This document shows, piece after piece, positions 17,685-26,578 of a stretch of 64,000 nucleotides of DNA. Each line of letters starts with the position of its first letter. The stretch's first letter is position 1. This DNA is from Micromonospora endolithica (GTDB taxonomy: Bacteria > Actinomycetota > Actinomycetes > Mycobacteriales > Micromonosporaceae). Location of the stretch: the NCBI RefSeq assembly GCF_003626595.1, contig NZ_RBAK01000013.1:1-64000 (forward strand). Reading direction: 5' to 3'. The notes under the pieces were generated by a model, which was not told the DNA's origin, did no database searches, and saw nothing but the letters and a program-made list of their open reading frames with translations. Position numbers and translations under genes: made by a program.

Positions 17685-18908
17685 GTGACCGGCGTGACCG
17701 CCCCGCCCAGCGCGCCAACCGCCGACGTACCCGCCCCGGTGCGGGCCGCCCGCAACGGCGTCGCGGTCGTCTTCGCGCTCAACGGGCTCGCCGTGGCCAC
17801 CTGGTTCGGGCGGGTACCGGCGGTCCGTGACGCGCTGGACCTCAGCGCCGGCCGGCTCGGCCTGCTGCTGCTCGCCATGTCCGCCGGGGCGATCCTCGCG
17901 ATGCCCACCTCCGGGCTGGTCGCCCAGCGGCTCGGCAACGCCCGCACGGTGGTCCTGGGCACCGTCGCGGTGGCGCTCGGCCTGGCCGTGGTCGGCACCT
18001 CGGCCAACGTCCTCTCCTCGGTCGCCGGGGTGGCCGCCGGCCTGTTCGCCGTCGGCTACGGCTCGGGCACCTGCGACGTGGCGATGAACATCGAGGGCGC
18101 GGCGGTCGAGCGCCGGCTCGGCCGGACCGTCATGCCCCGCTTCCACGCCGCCTGGAGCCTCGGCTCGGTGGCCGGCGCGGCGCTCGGCGCCGGGGCGGCC
18201 CGCCTCGGCGTACCGGTCGCCGCGCACCTCACCGTGCTGGCGGTGGTCGTGCTGGCCGGCACGGTGGCCGGCGCGCGCGCCTTCCTGCCGTTCACCGCGG
18301 TCTCCGGCGCCACCGGCGACTCCTCGCCCAGCGCCCGCCGGCGTGACCTGCTCGCCGCCTGGCGCGAGCCGCGGACCCTGCTCGTCGGCCTCTTCGTGCT
18401 GGTCATGGCGTTCGCCGAGGGCAGCGCCAACGACTGGCTGGCGGTCGCGTTCGTCGACGGGTACGGGGTCAGCGAGGCCGTCGGCGCCGCCGTCTTCGGT
18501 GTCTTCGTGGTCGGCATGACGCTGGGGCGTACCGCCGGCACACTGGCGCTGGACCGCTGGGGCCGGGTGCCGGTGCTGCTGGTCACGGTCCTGCTCGCCG
18601 CCGCCGGGGCGGGGCTGGCGGTGTTCGCCGGCTCCGGGCCGGTCGCGATCGTCGGGGTGGCGCTGTGGGGGCTCGGCACGTCGCTGGGCTTCCCGGTCGG
18701 GATGAGCGCGGCAGCCGACGAGGAGGACCGCGCCCCGGCCCGGGTCAGCGTCGTCGCGGTGATCGGCTACACGGCGTTCCTGGCCGGCCCGCCGCTGCTC
18801 GGGCTGCTCGGCGACCGGGTCGGTACGCTGCGCGCGCTGCTGGTCGTGCCGTTGCTGCTGATCCCGACGCTGGCCCTGGTCCCGGTCATCCGTCCCCCGT
18901 CCCGCTGA
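17685..18908 (+). CDS. MFS transporter
   Basis: A 407-aa major facilitator with about twelve membrane helices (LGLLLLAMSAGAILAMPTSG, LLVTVLLAAAGAGLAVFAGS). The sequence WFGRVPAVRDALDLSAGRLG near the N-terminus resembles the FucP/YbjJ-like branch that moves sugars or exports metabolites. The start is GTG 17685 with GAGAGG upstream. Control by the divergent LacI protein suggests a sugar or glycoside substrate, which is inference. Confidence 0.87.
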   Translation: MTGVTAPPSAPTADVPAPVRAARNGVAVVFALNGLAVATWFGRVPAVRDALDLSAGRLGLLLLAMSAGAILAMPTSGLVAQRLGNARTVVLGTVAVALGLAVVGTSANVLSSVAGVAAGLFAVGYGSGTCDVAMNIEGAAVERRLGRTVMPRFHAAWSLGSVAGAALGAGAARLGVPVAAHLTVLAVVVLAGTVAGARAFLPFTAVSGATGDSSPSARRRDLLAAWREPRTLLVGLFVLVMAFAEGSANDWLAVAFVDGYGVSEAVGAAVFGVFVVGMTLGRTAGTLALDRWGRVPVLLVTVLLAAAGAGLAVFAGSGPVAIVGVALWGLGTSLGFPVGMSAAADEEDRAPARVSVVAVIGYTAFLAGPPLLGLLGDRVGTLRALLVVPLLLIPTLALVPVIRPPSR

Positions 18909-18915
18909 ACCCCGC

Positions 18916-18945
18916 GCACCCGGAGCGCACGGGGGCTCCGGGTGC
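18916..18945. terminator. hairpin terminator between convergent genes
   Basis: GCACCCGGAGC pairs perfectly with GCTCCGGGTGC across an eight-base loop. It sits seven bases after the MFS stop and 16 before the end of the convergent gene at 18962. There is no T-tract, as is common in actinomycetes. Confidence 0.72.
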
Positions 18946-18961
18946 CCGGCGGGCAGCGCCG

Positions 18962-19651
18962 TCAGCGGTGCAGCCAGACGCGCAGCGGCCCGGTGGGGTG
19001 GAAGCCGGCGCGCCGCGCCGCCGCCAGGTCGTCGCCGGACTCGTAGCCGACCAGCGGGTCGGTCGCGGGCAGGGCCCGCCACACCGCGTCGGCCGGGCCG
19101 GTGCGGACGAACACGTTGGACACCCCCACCACCGGACCGCCGGCGTGCAGGATCGCCCCGGCGGTCACGCCGGACGCGTCGTAACCGGCCAGGACGGTGA
19201 CCCGCGGGTCGGCCAGCAGGGCCGGGCGGAACAGGGCGTCGCCGCCGTGGGCCTCGGCCCAACCGGTCAGCGCGTCGGGCGAGCGGACCGGGCTGAGGGT
19301 CGGGTCCGGGGCGGCCGGGTCCGGGGCGGCCGGGGCCGGGGCGGCCGGGGCCGGTGCGGCCGGCCGGTGGATCCACCGCGCGGTGAACAGGACCTGGAAG
19401 CCGTACCCGGTGAGATCCAGGTCGGCGAAGCTGTCCTTGACCGACGCGCCCGGGCCGGCATCGATCCGGCGCAGCAGCGCGCCGGGGTCGACGCCGGGGC
19501 GCAGGGTGACCGCGTCCGGGTACCACGTCGGGGAGCGGCGCGGCACCGACCACGCGTCGCCGTCGGTCACCCCGACCAGCCCGTGGGTGCGGCAGATCAG
19601 CTCGCACCAGCCGGCGTTGTCCCGTACCGCGTCCACCACCACGTTCCGCAT
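18962..19651 (-). CDS. hypothetical protein, possibly acetyltransferase-like
   Basis: A 229-aa conserved actinomycete protein without a firm family. The first part reads NVVVDAVRDNAGWCELICRT and DGDAWSVPRRSPTWYPDAVT. A low-complexity Ala/Pro/Asp linker divides it at about residues 102-122. The C-terminal half (VTVLAGYDASGVTAGAILHA, VGVSNVFVRTG, AARRAGFHPTGPLRVWLH) looks like the second half of a GNAT fold. ATG 19651 is chosen because TAGGCT lies exactly seven bases before it (leaderless pattern); the frame could extend to 19735. Confidence 0.72.
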   Translation of the reverse strand: MRNVVVDAVRDNAGWCELICRTHGLVGVTDGDAWSVPRRSPTWYPDAVTLRPGVDPGALLRRIDAGPGASVKDSFADLDLTGYGFQVLFTARWIHRPAAPAPAAPAPAAPDPAAPDPTLSPVRSPDALTGWAEAHGGDALFRPALLADPRVTVLAGYDASGVTAGAILHAGGPVVGVSNVFVRTGPADAVWRALPATDPLVGYESGDDLAAARRAGFHPTGPLRVWLHR

Positions 19652-19755
19652 CCGGTGCAGCCTAGGGCCGCCGTCAGGGCACGCCCACCCGCCGTCCAGG
19701 AGATTGCCAGGTGACGGTGGTGCACTGGAGGTCACGGCGAGGAGAGGAGCCGGGC

Positions 19756-20097
19756 ATGGGCTGGTTCAGCCGGCGCTTGAAGACCGTCGCGGCCGACGGG
19801 ATCCCGACCAAGCTCGACCGGGCGGCCACCGGAGAGGACCTGGCCGCGCTGGAGGCGTTCGTGGCCAGCCGGGCCGGTGTGGAGTTCTACCTGGAACCGG
19901 AGACCACCGCGACCGACACGACGGTGGTGGCGATCGCCCACGACGGCGAGTGGATCCGCCGCCGCACCGGGTCGCCGCGGGTCGCGGGCGCGCTGGCCCG
20001 CAAACACGCCGTCCCGCTCTACGAGGCGCAGAAGACCGGCTACCCGGAGCGCATGCGGGTGTGGAACCGCGCCCACCCCGAGCGCCGCGCCCGCTGA
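19756..20097 (+). CDS. conserved hypothetical protein
   Basis: A 113-aa protein of unknown function. It starts MGWFSRRLKTVAADGIPTKL and ends with a conserved basic tail (YEAQKTGYPERMRVWNRAHP). ATG 19756 follows GAGAGGAG at a good distance; an in-frame ATG at 19711 is possible but would overlap the divergent gene's promoter. There are no membrane segments. A large hairpin follows at 20115. Confidence 0.75.
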   Translation: MGWFSRRLKTVAADGIPTKLDRAATGEDLAALEAFVASRAGVEFYLEPETTATDTTVVAIAHDGEWIRRRTGSPRVAGALARKHAVPLYEAQKTGYPERMRVWNRAHPERRAR

Positions 20098-20114
20098 CCA
20101 ACCCCTCCGCTCCG

Positions 20115-20174
20115 GTTGATCAAGAGGTTTGCGTCAGAATCGCGCCGGATCCTGACGCAAACCTCTTGGTCAAC
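20115..20174. repeat. long inverted repeat (REP-like, also a possible terminator)
   Basis: GTTGATCAAGAGGTTTGCG-TCAG pairs with CTGACGC-AAACCTCTTGGTCAAC around a 13-base loop, about 22 of 23 bases matching. It lies between the convergent genes ending at 20097 and 20201. Its length and near-perfect symmetry suggest a dispersed palindromic repeat that also stops transcription from both sides. Confidence 0.78.
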
Positions 20175-20200
20175 GCGGGTGAGGGTGGGGTGGGGTGGAG

Positions 20201-22603
20201 TTAGGCCAGGTCGGCCCAGCGGGCGTACATTCGCAGGTCGCGGACGGTGCGGCGGGCGAAGTCGGGCTGGACGGCGCTGCCCCAGCCGGCCGCGGCGGTG
20301 GCCGCCTTGTCCAGCTGCCGTGCGGCGGCGTCGACCGCCGCGGCGGGCCGGCCGGGGCGCAGCAGCCGCTCGGCGGCGACCAGCCGCGCCCGGACCTCGG
20401 CGGTGCGGGCGACCGGGGCGCAGGCGGTCGCCCGGCGCAGGGTCTCGCGCAGCGCGGTCACCCCGGCCAGCGCCGCCGCCCGGTGGTCGGCGTGCGGCAC
20501 CACCGACCGGTTGCGGAACGAGCCCTCCCGCAGCGCCTCCTGCTGGCGGGCGTTGAGCTGGTTGTACGCGAACAGAGCGGCGCCGTCGGAGTCGGCGTCG
20601 TTGACCGCCTGCACCTGGTCGAGCATCAGGTCGGGGGAGGAGCCGCGCAGCGGGCCGTAGGTGGCGGTGTACAGCGGCACGTCGCCGACCCGCTCCCGCA
20701 TCACCGCGGTGTCCTGCCCCACCGAGCCGGCCGACGTGCCGAACGACATGCCGGTGAGGAAGTCCAGCGTGCCGGCGTCGACCCAGGCGCCCCAGTTCTG
20801 GAACTTCTTGCCCAGCCCGTCGGTGGGGTCGGCGAAGACCGCGGCGGACAACTTCTTCTCGGCGGCCACGTCCCGCTGGAGGGTGCGGACGGCGTCGACG
20901 AACGTGGTGACCTGCCGCTCCCGCCAGGCGTTCCAGGTCGGCCACTGCGGCGAGTCCGGCGTCAGCGTGTACGGGTCGACGCCGTGCGCGGCGGTGAACG
21001 CCTGCCGGCTGTACGCGGAGTAGGAGAAGTCCGCGCCGTACGGCAGCGAGACCGGGTACCGGATGTAGTCCAGGTGCAGCCCGTCCACGTCGTAACCACG
21101 CAGGATCTCGGCGTACGTGGCGAGCACGTGGGAGCGGACCGCCGGGATCGCCGGGTCGACCCAGAAGTAGCCGGGCTCCATCCGCGACGGCTGCGGCCCG
21201 GTCTTGCCCACGTCCTCCCGTTCGACGGCCGCCCAGTCCGGGTGGGCCCGCAGCACCGGCCCACCGCCGGACTCGATGCCGACGAAGAACGTGTGCGTCC
21301 AGGCGTGCAGCTCGATGCCGCGCGCGTGCGCCTCGTCGATCCAGACCTTCAGCGGGTCGAAGCCGCGCATCTCGGGCCGCTGCGCGGGGATGCCGGCGTT
21401 CTCGGCGACGGCGCTCGGGTAGATGGTGTAGCCGCCCCACACCGTCTCCAGGAAGACCGTGTTGAAGCCGGCGGCGGCGATCCGGTCGATCGAGGCGCGG
21501 ATCTGCTCCGGGCTGGTCTCGATCGGGCGTACCCACAGGCCACGGCCCTCGACCTCGCGGGACTCGCGGGTGCGGTAGCCGGCGACCTCGGCCCGGCGGG
21601 TGGCGTCGCGGGCCAGCTCGGCGGCCCGCTCCGGCTCGGTGGCGGCGAGGTCGCGGGCCCGGGTCAGCAGGGTGTCCGCCTCGGCGAGGGCGGCGTCCAC
21701 GGCCTTCGGGTCGATTGCCAGGCAGGAGGCGAGCGCGGCGTCCTTCGTGCCGCGCGCGGCGTCGGCGGCCCGTTCCGCGCCGAGCAGCCAGCTCTCTGCG
21801 TCCACCTCGACGGTGACCGTGGCGCCGTCGAGGGTGACCTTCGCGCCCAGCGGCGCGTTGCCCTCCAGCCACGAGCCGCGGGAACCGTGCCCGGAGAGCA
21901 CGAACCCGCCGGCCGGGATCGCGCTGTTCCCGCCCCCGCGGGCGGTCACCCGGCCGTCGGTCACGGTGACCTCGAAGCCGTAGTCGTTGGTGCCGGTGGT
22001 GGGCCGGCCGGCGGCCGGGGTGTAGGCGATGAGCTGCTCGGCGCCCCGGCAGCCGGGAAAGCACTGACCGGTCGCCGGGTCCACGCCGCCGGGGTGGCTG
22101 GCGGCGGTCGGGTCGGTGGCGTCCAGGGTGCCGCTCGCCCGGCGGATCAGCAGGTTGCGCAGCTCCACCCGGTCGCCGGCGCGCAGCTGGTCACGCAGGA
22201 AGCGACGGTCGTCGACGCCGCCGGCCTCCGGCGGTGACGCCGACAGCACCGCGCCGTCGGCCGGGATCGCGTTGTTGCCGGGCTTCGGGCAGGAGTCCAG
22301 CACGGTGCAGACGCTGAGCACCTCGTAGCTGCCGCCGCCGAGGGCGCGCAGCACGGCCTCGCCGCCGAAGGCGTTGGTGCGGGTCTCGGCGCCCGCGTCG
22401 GGGGTGTAGAGGGCGAGCATCCCGGCGGTCCGCGAAGACGGATCGATCGCGTCGATGACGGCCGTGTCGCCGTCGGCGGTGACCACGACGGGCCGGCCGT
22501 CCGAGGTCGGTTCGGCGTACGCCGGAACGGTGGTCAGGCCGAGCAGGAGGGCACCGGCGAGGCCGGCGACGGACACCCGGCGCAGGGGGGTGGGGGTAGG
22601 CAT
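20201..22603 (-). CDS. secreted GHL10-type glycoside hydrolase
   Basis: An 800-aa exported protein with a Sec signal peptide (VSVAGLAGALLLGLTTVPAYA). About 290 residues with an unassigned beta-rich region follow, then a GHL10 (DUF187) TIM-barrel: GLWVRPIETSPEQIRASIDR, FNTVFLETVWGGYTIYPS and DGLHLDYIRYPVSLPYG are diagnostic. A helical tail closes it. The family hydrolyses glycan bonds but few members are characterised. ATG 22603 is preferred because CACGAT lies seven bases before it with TTGACT 18 bases further upstream. It is divergent from the ABC sugar importer and shares its operator type, so it is the extracellular enzyme of this locus. Confidence 0.85.
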   Translation of the reverse strand: MPTPTPLRRVSVAGLAGALLLGLTTVPAYAEPTSDGRPVVVTADGDTAVIDAIDPSSRTAGMLALYTPDAGAETRTNAFGGEAVLRALGGGSYEVLSVCTVLDSCPKPGNNAIPADGAVLSASPPEAGGVDDRRFLRDQLRAGDRVELRNLLIRRASGTLDATDPTAASHPGGVDPATGQCFPGCRGAEQLIAYTPAAGRPTTGTNDYGFEVTVTDGRVTARGGGNSAIPAGGFVLSGHGSRGSWLEGNAPLGAKVTLDGATVTVEVDAESWLLGAERAADAARGTKDAALASCLAIDPKAVDAALAEADTLLTRARDLAATEPERAAELARDATRRAEVAGYRTRESREVEGRGLWVRPIETSPEQIRASIDRIAAAGFNTVFLETVWGGYTIYPSAVAENAGIPAQRPEMRGFDPLKVWIDEAHARGIELHAWTHTFFVGIESGGGPVLRAHPDWAAVEREDVGKTGPQPSRMEPGYFWVDPAIPAVRSHVLATYAEILRGYDVDGLHLDYIRYPVSLPYGADFSYSAYSRQAFTAAHGVDPYTLTPDSPQWPTWNAWRERQVTTFVDAVRTLQRDVAAEKKLSAAVFADPTDGLGKKFQNWGAWVDAGTLDFLTGMSFGTSAGSVGQDTAVMRERVGDVPLYTATYGPLRGSSPDLMLDQVQAVNDADSDGAALFAYNQLNARQQEALREGSFRNRSVVPHADHRAAALAGVTALRETLRRATACAPVARTAEVRARLVAAERLLRPGRPAAAVDAAARQLDKAATAAAGWGSAVQPDFARRTVRDLRMYARWADLA

Positions 22604-22610
22604 GCGGCCC

Positions 22611-22640
22611 ATCGTGTGCCCGGTGGTACGGACAAGTCAA
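22611..22640 (-). promoter_or_regulatory. leaderless promoter of the hydrolase with dre-like operator
   Basis: On the minus strand TTGACT (22640-22635) and CACGAT (22616-22611) are 18 bases apart and the ATG at 22603 follows after seven bases. Between the boxes sits GGTGGTACGGACAAGT on the + strand (22622-22637), which matches the reverse complement of the operator at 22732-22747 at 14 of 16 positions. Confidence 0.72.
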
Positions 22641-22694
22641 GGCCTCAATCCGGCAACGAAAGCGGACAGCGGGCGCTGAATCCGCAGCGAGGGC

Positions 22695-22747
22695 TTGACC
22701 TTGTGCGGGGTCATGGTCCAGAGTCACCGGCACTGGTCCGTACCACT
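22695..22747 (+). promoter_or_regulatory. promoter and dre-like operator of the ABC importer operon
   Basis: TTGACC (22695-22700) and CAGAGT (22719-22724) are 18 bases apart. ACTGGTCCGTACCACT (22732-22747) follows at the expected transcription start. It matches the DasR-type dre consensus ACTGGTCTAGACCACT at 13 of 16 positions. A GntR/HutC protein encoded in the same operon (25856) is the likely ligand-responsive repressor. Confidence 0.72.
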
Positions 22748-22771
22748 ACCCCCCCACCTGGAGGACCCCTC

Positions 22772-24082
22772 ATGAGGCGTACCCGCGCCTTCGCGGCCGT
22801 CGCCCTCGCGGCTGCGCTCTTCGTCAGCGGCTGCGGCCTGTCCGACGGTGACGACGCCACCGGCACCGCCGGCGGCGACACGATCTCCGGCGAGGTCAAG
22901 GGCGAGATCACCTTCTCCACGTTGGCCCTCAAGCCGACGTTCGACGACTACATCACCAAGCTCGTCGCCGACTTCGAGGCGAAGCACCCCGGCACCAAGG
23001 TCAACTGGATCGACCTGCCGTTCCAGGGCGCCCAGGAGAAGATCACCAACGACGCGCAGGCGGGCACCCTGCCCGACGTGGTCAACCTGAACCCGAACTT
23101 CGCCCAGAAGCTGGAGAAGCAGGGCGTCTTCTTCGACCTGGAGAAGAGCGCGGCCGACGTCAAGGGCAGCTACGTCCCCGGCGCCTGGGACGCCTTCAAG
23201 GTCCCCGGCCAGGAGGGTGCGTACGGCCTGCCGTGGTACCTCACCAGCGAGGTCACCATGTACAACAAGGACCTCTACGCCAAGGCCGGGCTCGACCCGA
23301 ACACCCCGCCGAAGACCATCGACGAGTTGCTCGCCCAGACCAAGCAGCTCTCCACCGCCGGCAAGGGCGCCTTCTACGGCTGGCACCCGGCGCTGGAGAA
23401 CACCGTCGTGCCGAACCTCGCCAAGCTGGGCGTGCCGCTGCTCAACGACGACGCCACCGCCTGGACGTTCAACACCCCCGAGGCCGTCGAGTACGTGACC
23501 GCGCTGCGCGACCTGTACACGAGCAAGGCCTTCGCCCCGGACTGGCTGACCGAGAACCACTCCAAGGCCACCGAGGCGTACTCGGCCGGGCGCACCGCGC
23601 TCTTCCCCTCCGGTCCCAACTTCCTCAAGGTCGTCGGCGAGAACGCCCCCGCCGTCGCGAAGGCCACCGGCGTCGCCGGCCAGATCGCCAGCGCCGAGGG
23701 CACCACGAACATGTCGGTGATGGGGCTGCTCATCCCGAAGAAGAGCAAGAACCCGGCCACCGCGCTGGAGTTCGCCAAGTTCGTCACCAACGCCGAGAAC
23801 CAGCTGGCCTTCGCGAAGATCGTCACGATCCTGCCGTCCACCGCGGACTCGCTGAAGGACCCGTACTTCACGGCCGTCACCGAGACCGACCCGACCTCGA
23901 TCGCCCGGAAGATCTCCGCCGAGCAGATCGCCAAGGCCGAGAACCTCACCCCGGTCCAGTGGGACGACCGCACCAAGTCCGTCGTCATCGGCAAGATCCA
24001 GCTCGCCGTCAAGGGTGACCTGGACCCGAAGACCGCCCTGGACGAAGCCGTGGCCGAGGCGAACGCCCTGCTCGCCCGCTGA
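22772..24082 (+). CDS. sugar ABC transporter solute-binding lipoprotein
   Basis: A 436-aa family 1 solute-binding protein. The signal peptide ends in the lipobox LFVSGC, so Cys is lipidated and the protein is anchored outside the membrane. The body is typical (GEITFSTLALKPTFDDYITK, WIDLPFQGAQEKITNDAQAG, GLPWYLTSEVTMYNKDLYAK). ATG 22772 follows a GGAGG site. It is the first gene of the importer operon, which has no ATPase of its own; a shared MsiK-type ATPase elsewhere is expected. The likely ligand is the oligosaccharide released by the GHL10 enzyme. Confidence 0.92.
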   Translation: MRRTRAFAAVALAAALFVSGCGLSDGDDATGTAGGDTISGEVKGEITFSTLALKPTFDDYITKLVADFEAKHPGTKVNWIDLPFQGAQEKITNDAQAGTLPDVVNLNPNFAQKLEKQGVFFDLEKSAADVKGSYVPGAWDAFKVPGQEGAYGLPWYLTSEVTMYNKDLYAKAGLDPNTPPKTIDELLAQTKQLSTAGKGAFYGWHPALENTVVPNLAKLGVPLLNDDATAWTFNTPEAVEYVTALRDLYTSKAFAPDWLTENHSKATEAYSAGRTALFPSGPNFLKVVGENAPAVAKATGVAGQIASAEGTTNMSVMGLLIPKKSKNPATALEFAKFVTNAENQLAFAKIVTILPSTADSLKDPYFTAVTETDPTSIARKISAEQIAKAENLTPVQWDDRTKSVVIGKIQLAVKGDLDPKTALDEAVAEANALLAR

Positions 24083-24153
24083 GCCACCCCTCGAGGCGCC
24101 GCCCGCCGACCCCGCCCCGGCGGGCGGCGCCGCCCCCACGCAAGGAGCTTCCC

Positions 24154-25038
24154 GTGATCGGCCGTCGATGGTACGTGCCCTGGCTCTTCCTGGCCCCGGC
24201 GCTGCTGGTGACCGCGGTGATGACCTGGGGTCCGCTGGCCAACACCGGCGTGCTCGCCTTCACCGACGCCCGGGCGCTGGGCGGCGGTCAGTTCACCGGT
24301 GTGGAGAACTTCCGCCGCCTCGCCCAGGACGACGAGTTCTTCCGCGCGCTGGCCAACACCGGCCTGTACCTGGTCGTGGTGGTTCCCGCCCTGGTGCTGC
24401 TGCCGCTGCTGCTGGCCCAGCTGGTGCACGCCAAGCTGCCCGGCCTCGGCGCGTTCCGCGCCGTGTTCTACTCCCCGGTCATCGCCTCGATGGTGGTGGT
24501 CGGCCTGATCTGGAGCTGGCTGCTGTCCTCCGAGGGGCTGGTCAACGCCGTCCTGCTCCGGCTGAAGGTGATCGCCGAACCGCTGCCCTTCCTCACCGAC
24601 TCCACGCTGCTGCTGTTCTCCTGCATGCTGGTGACCGTCTGGAAGGGCCTCGGCTACTACATGGTGATCTACCTGGCCGCCCTGTCCAACGTGCCGAACG
24701 AGCTGTACGAGGCGGCCAAGGTGGACGGCGCCGGTGCGGTACGCCGGTTCCGCTCGGTGACCGTGCCGACCGTACGCCCGACGATGCTGCTGGTCGGTGC
24801 CCTGTCCGCGATCTCCGCGACCAAGGTCTTCGCCGAGATCTACGTGCTCTCCTCGGGCACCGCCGGTCCGGGCGGGCAGGCCAAGTCGATCGTCTACTAC
24901 ATCCGCGAGGTGGGCCTCGGGGTCGACGGCGAGATCGGGTACGCCTCGGCGATGAGCCTGGTGCTCCTCGTCGGGACCCTCGGCCTGTCCGTGCTGGCCC
25001 TGGTGCTGCGCCGCCGCGACGAGGGGAGCCAGGCATGA
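24154..25038 (+). CDS. sugar ABC transporter permease (MalF type)
   Basis: A 294-aa inner-membrane subunit with about six helices (YVPWLFLAPALLVTAVMTWG near the N-terminus). The EAA loop that contacts the ATPase reads ELYEAAKVDGAGAVRRFRSV. It has AAGGAGCTT ahead of GTG 24154. The gene overlaps the next permease by four bases (ATGA), showing translational coupling. Confidence 0.92.
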   Translation: MIGRRWYVPWLFLAPALLVTAVMTWGPLANTGVLAFTDARALGGGQFTGVENFRRLAQDDEFFRALANTGLYLVVVVPALVLLPLLLAQLVHAKLPGLGAFRAVFYSPVIASMVVVGLIWSWLLSSEGLVNAVLLRLKVIAEPLPFLTDSTLLLFSCMLVTVWKGLGYYMVIYLAALSNVPNELYEAAKVDGAGAVRRFRSVTVPTVRPTMLLVGALSAISATKVFAEIYVLSSGTAGPGGQAKSIVYYIREVGLGVDGEIGYASAMSLVLLVGTLGLSVLALVLRRRDEGSQA

Positions 25039-25859
25039 CACGGCACGGTCCGGTGGCCCTGCGCTACGTCCTGCTGCTGGTGATGACGGTGCTGCTGGTC
25101 GGCCCGTTCCTGTGGCAGTTGCTCACCTCCCTCAAGGGCACCGGTGAGCCGATCTACGGCCCGGACGTCACCTGGCTGCCGCGGGACCCGACGCTCGGCA
25201 ACTTCGGCAAGGTCGCCGAGGTCATCCCGGTCTGGCGCTACATCGCCAACTCGGCGATGGTGGCCACCGCCAGCGTGGTCACCAACTGCCTGCTCGGCGC
25301 GATGGCCGGCTACGCCCTGGCGCGGATGCGCTTCCGGGGCCGGGGCGCGGTCTTCGCCGCCGTCCTCGCCTCGCTGGTCGTGCCGTTCGAGGTCATCATG
25401 GTCAACGTCTTCCTGACCGTACGCAGCCTCGGCCTGGTCGACACCCTGCTCGGCGTGCTGCTGCCCGGCGCGGTGTCCGGGCTGTCCATCCTGGTCATGC
25501 GCACCGCGTTCCTCGCCCTGCCCAAGGAGGTCGAGGAGGCCGCCGCCATCGACGGCGCGGGGGAGTGGTCCCGGTTCTGGCGGGTGGCGCTGCCCAGCGT
25601 CCGCGGCTCGCTGGCGGTGGTCGGGGTGTTCAGCTTCCTGTTCGCCTGGGACGACTTCCTCTGGCCGCTGATCGTGCTGAAGAACCCGGACAACTTCACC
25701 CTCACCGTCGGTCTCCAGTACCTCTCCGGAACCTTCACCAACGACCAACGGGTGGTCGCCGCTGGCACGATGATCGCGGTCCTGCCGTTGCTGGCCGTCT
25801 TCTTCGCCCTGCAACGGCTGTTCTTCCGCGGAGTCGGAGAAGGGGGCGTGAAGGGATGA
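25035..25859 (+). CDS. sugar ABC transporter permease (MalG type)
   Basis: A 274-aa permease. The EAA motif is EVEEAAAIDGAGEWSRFWRV, and helices such as YVLLLVMTVLLVGPFLWQLL flank it. The start ATG 25035 overlaps the upstream stop, and its stop overlaps the GntR start at 25856. It completes the CUT1-type importer with 22772-24082 and 24154-25038. Confidence 0.92.
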   Translation: MTRHGPVALRYVLLLVMTVLLVGPFLWQLLTSLKGTGEPIYGPDVTWLPRDPTLGNFGKVAEVIPVWRYIANSAMVATASVVTNCLLGAMAGYALARMRFRGRGAVFAAVLASLVVPFEVIMVNVFLTVRSLGLVDTLLGVLLPGAVSGLSILVMRTAFLALPKEVEEAAAIDGAGEWSRFWRVALPSVRGSLAVVGVFSFLFAWDDFLWPLIVLKNPDNFTLTVGLQYLSGTFTNDQRVVAAGTMIAVLPLLAVFFALQRLFFRGVGEGGVKG

Positions 25860-26578
25860 CCGTCGTCAACAAGGTCGGCTTCAAGCACGAGGCGCTGTAC
25901 GCCGCGCTGCGCGCGGAGATCGGCCAGGCACTGCGACCACACGATCCGCTGCCCAGCGAGCGGGAACTGGTCGCCCGCTTCGGGGTCAGCCGGGCCACCG
26001 TCCGGCAGGCCGTCGGCCGGCTGGAGGAGGAGGGCCTGGTCTACCGGGCGCAGGGCTCCGGCACCTTCGTCGCCGACCCGGCCACCATCTCCAAGAACCT
26101 CGCGCTCACCTCGTTCAGCGAGGACATGCGGCTGCGCCGGCTCACGCCGGACTCCCGGCTGCTCGACCTCACCGTCATCCCCGCGCCGGTGGTCGTCGCC
26201 CGGGACCTGGCCGTCTCGCCGGGTGCCGAGGTGGTGCACGCCCGCCGGCTGCGGCTCGCCGACGGCCTGCCGATGTGTCTGGAGGAGGTCTGGCTGCCCG
26301 CCGAGCGGGTCGGTGAACTGGACGCCGGCGTCGTCGCCGGCTCCCTCTACGAGGTCCTCGCCGAGCGTGGCGTCCGCCCCCACCACGCCGACCAGGTGAT
26401 CGCCGCGACCGTCGTCGACGCCGACCAGGCCCGGCTGCTGGGGGTGGCCGCGTTCTCGCCCGCGCTGCGGGTCGACCGGATCACCTACGACGAGTCGGGC
26501 GCGGCCGTGGAACGGGCGGAGAGCCTCTACCGCGCCGACCGGTACGACTTCCGCATCACCGTGACCCGAAGGGCCTGA
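25856..26578 (+). CDS. GntR/HutC-family regulator of the glycan locus
   Basis: A 240-aa regulator. Residues 1-75 are the winged helix (PLPSERELVARFGVSRATVR, YRAQGSGTFVADPATI). Residues 85-240 are a UTRA ligand-binding domain (LTSFSEDMRLRRLTPDSRLL, RVDRITYDESGAAVERAESL). DasR, the GlcNAc regulator, is of this type. Its position inside the operon and the two dre-like sites on both divergent promoters make autoregulation and control of the whole locus likely. An amino-sugar phosphate effector is inference. Confidence 0.92.
   Translation: MTVVNKVGFKHEALYAALRAEIGQALRPHDPLPSERELVARFGVSRATVRQAVGRLEEEGLVYRAQGSGTFVADPATISKNLALTSFSEDMRLRRLTPDSRLLDLTVIPAPVVVARDLAVSPGAEVVHARRLRLADGLPMCLEEVWLPAERVGELDAGVVAGSLYEVLAERGVRPHHADQVIAATVVDADQARLLGVAAFSPALRVDRITYDESGAAVERAESLYRADRYDFRITVTRRA

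Noticed and set aside
16533..19607. 1024-aa minus-strand frame fusing LacI to upstream sequence
   Set aside because: Only the last 328 residues are LacI. The rest is antisense to the MFS gene, and ATG 17519 has a clear ribosome binding site.
22732..22747. Direct control of the glycan locus by DasR
   Set aside because: The site differs from the dre consensus at three positions and a local GntR/UTRA gene is present, so DasR control is not claimed.
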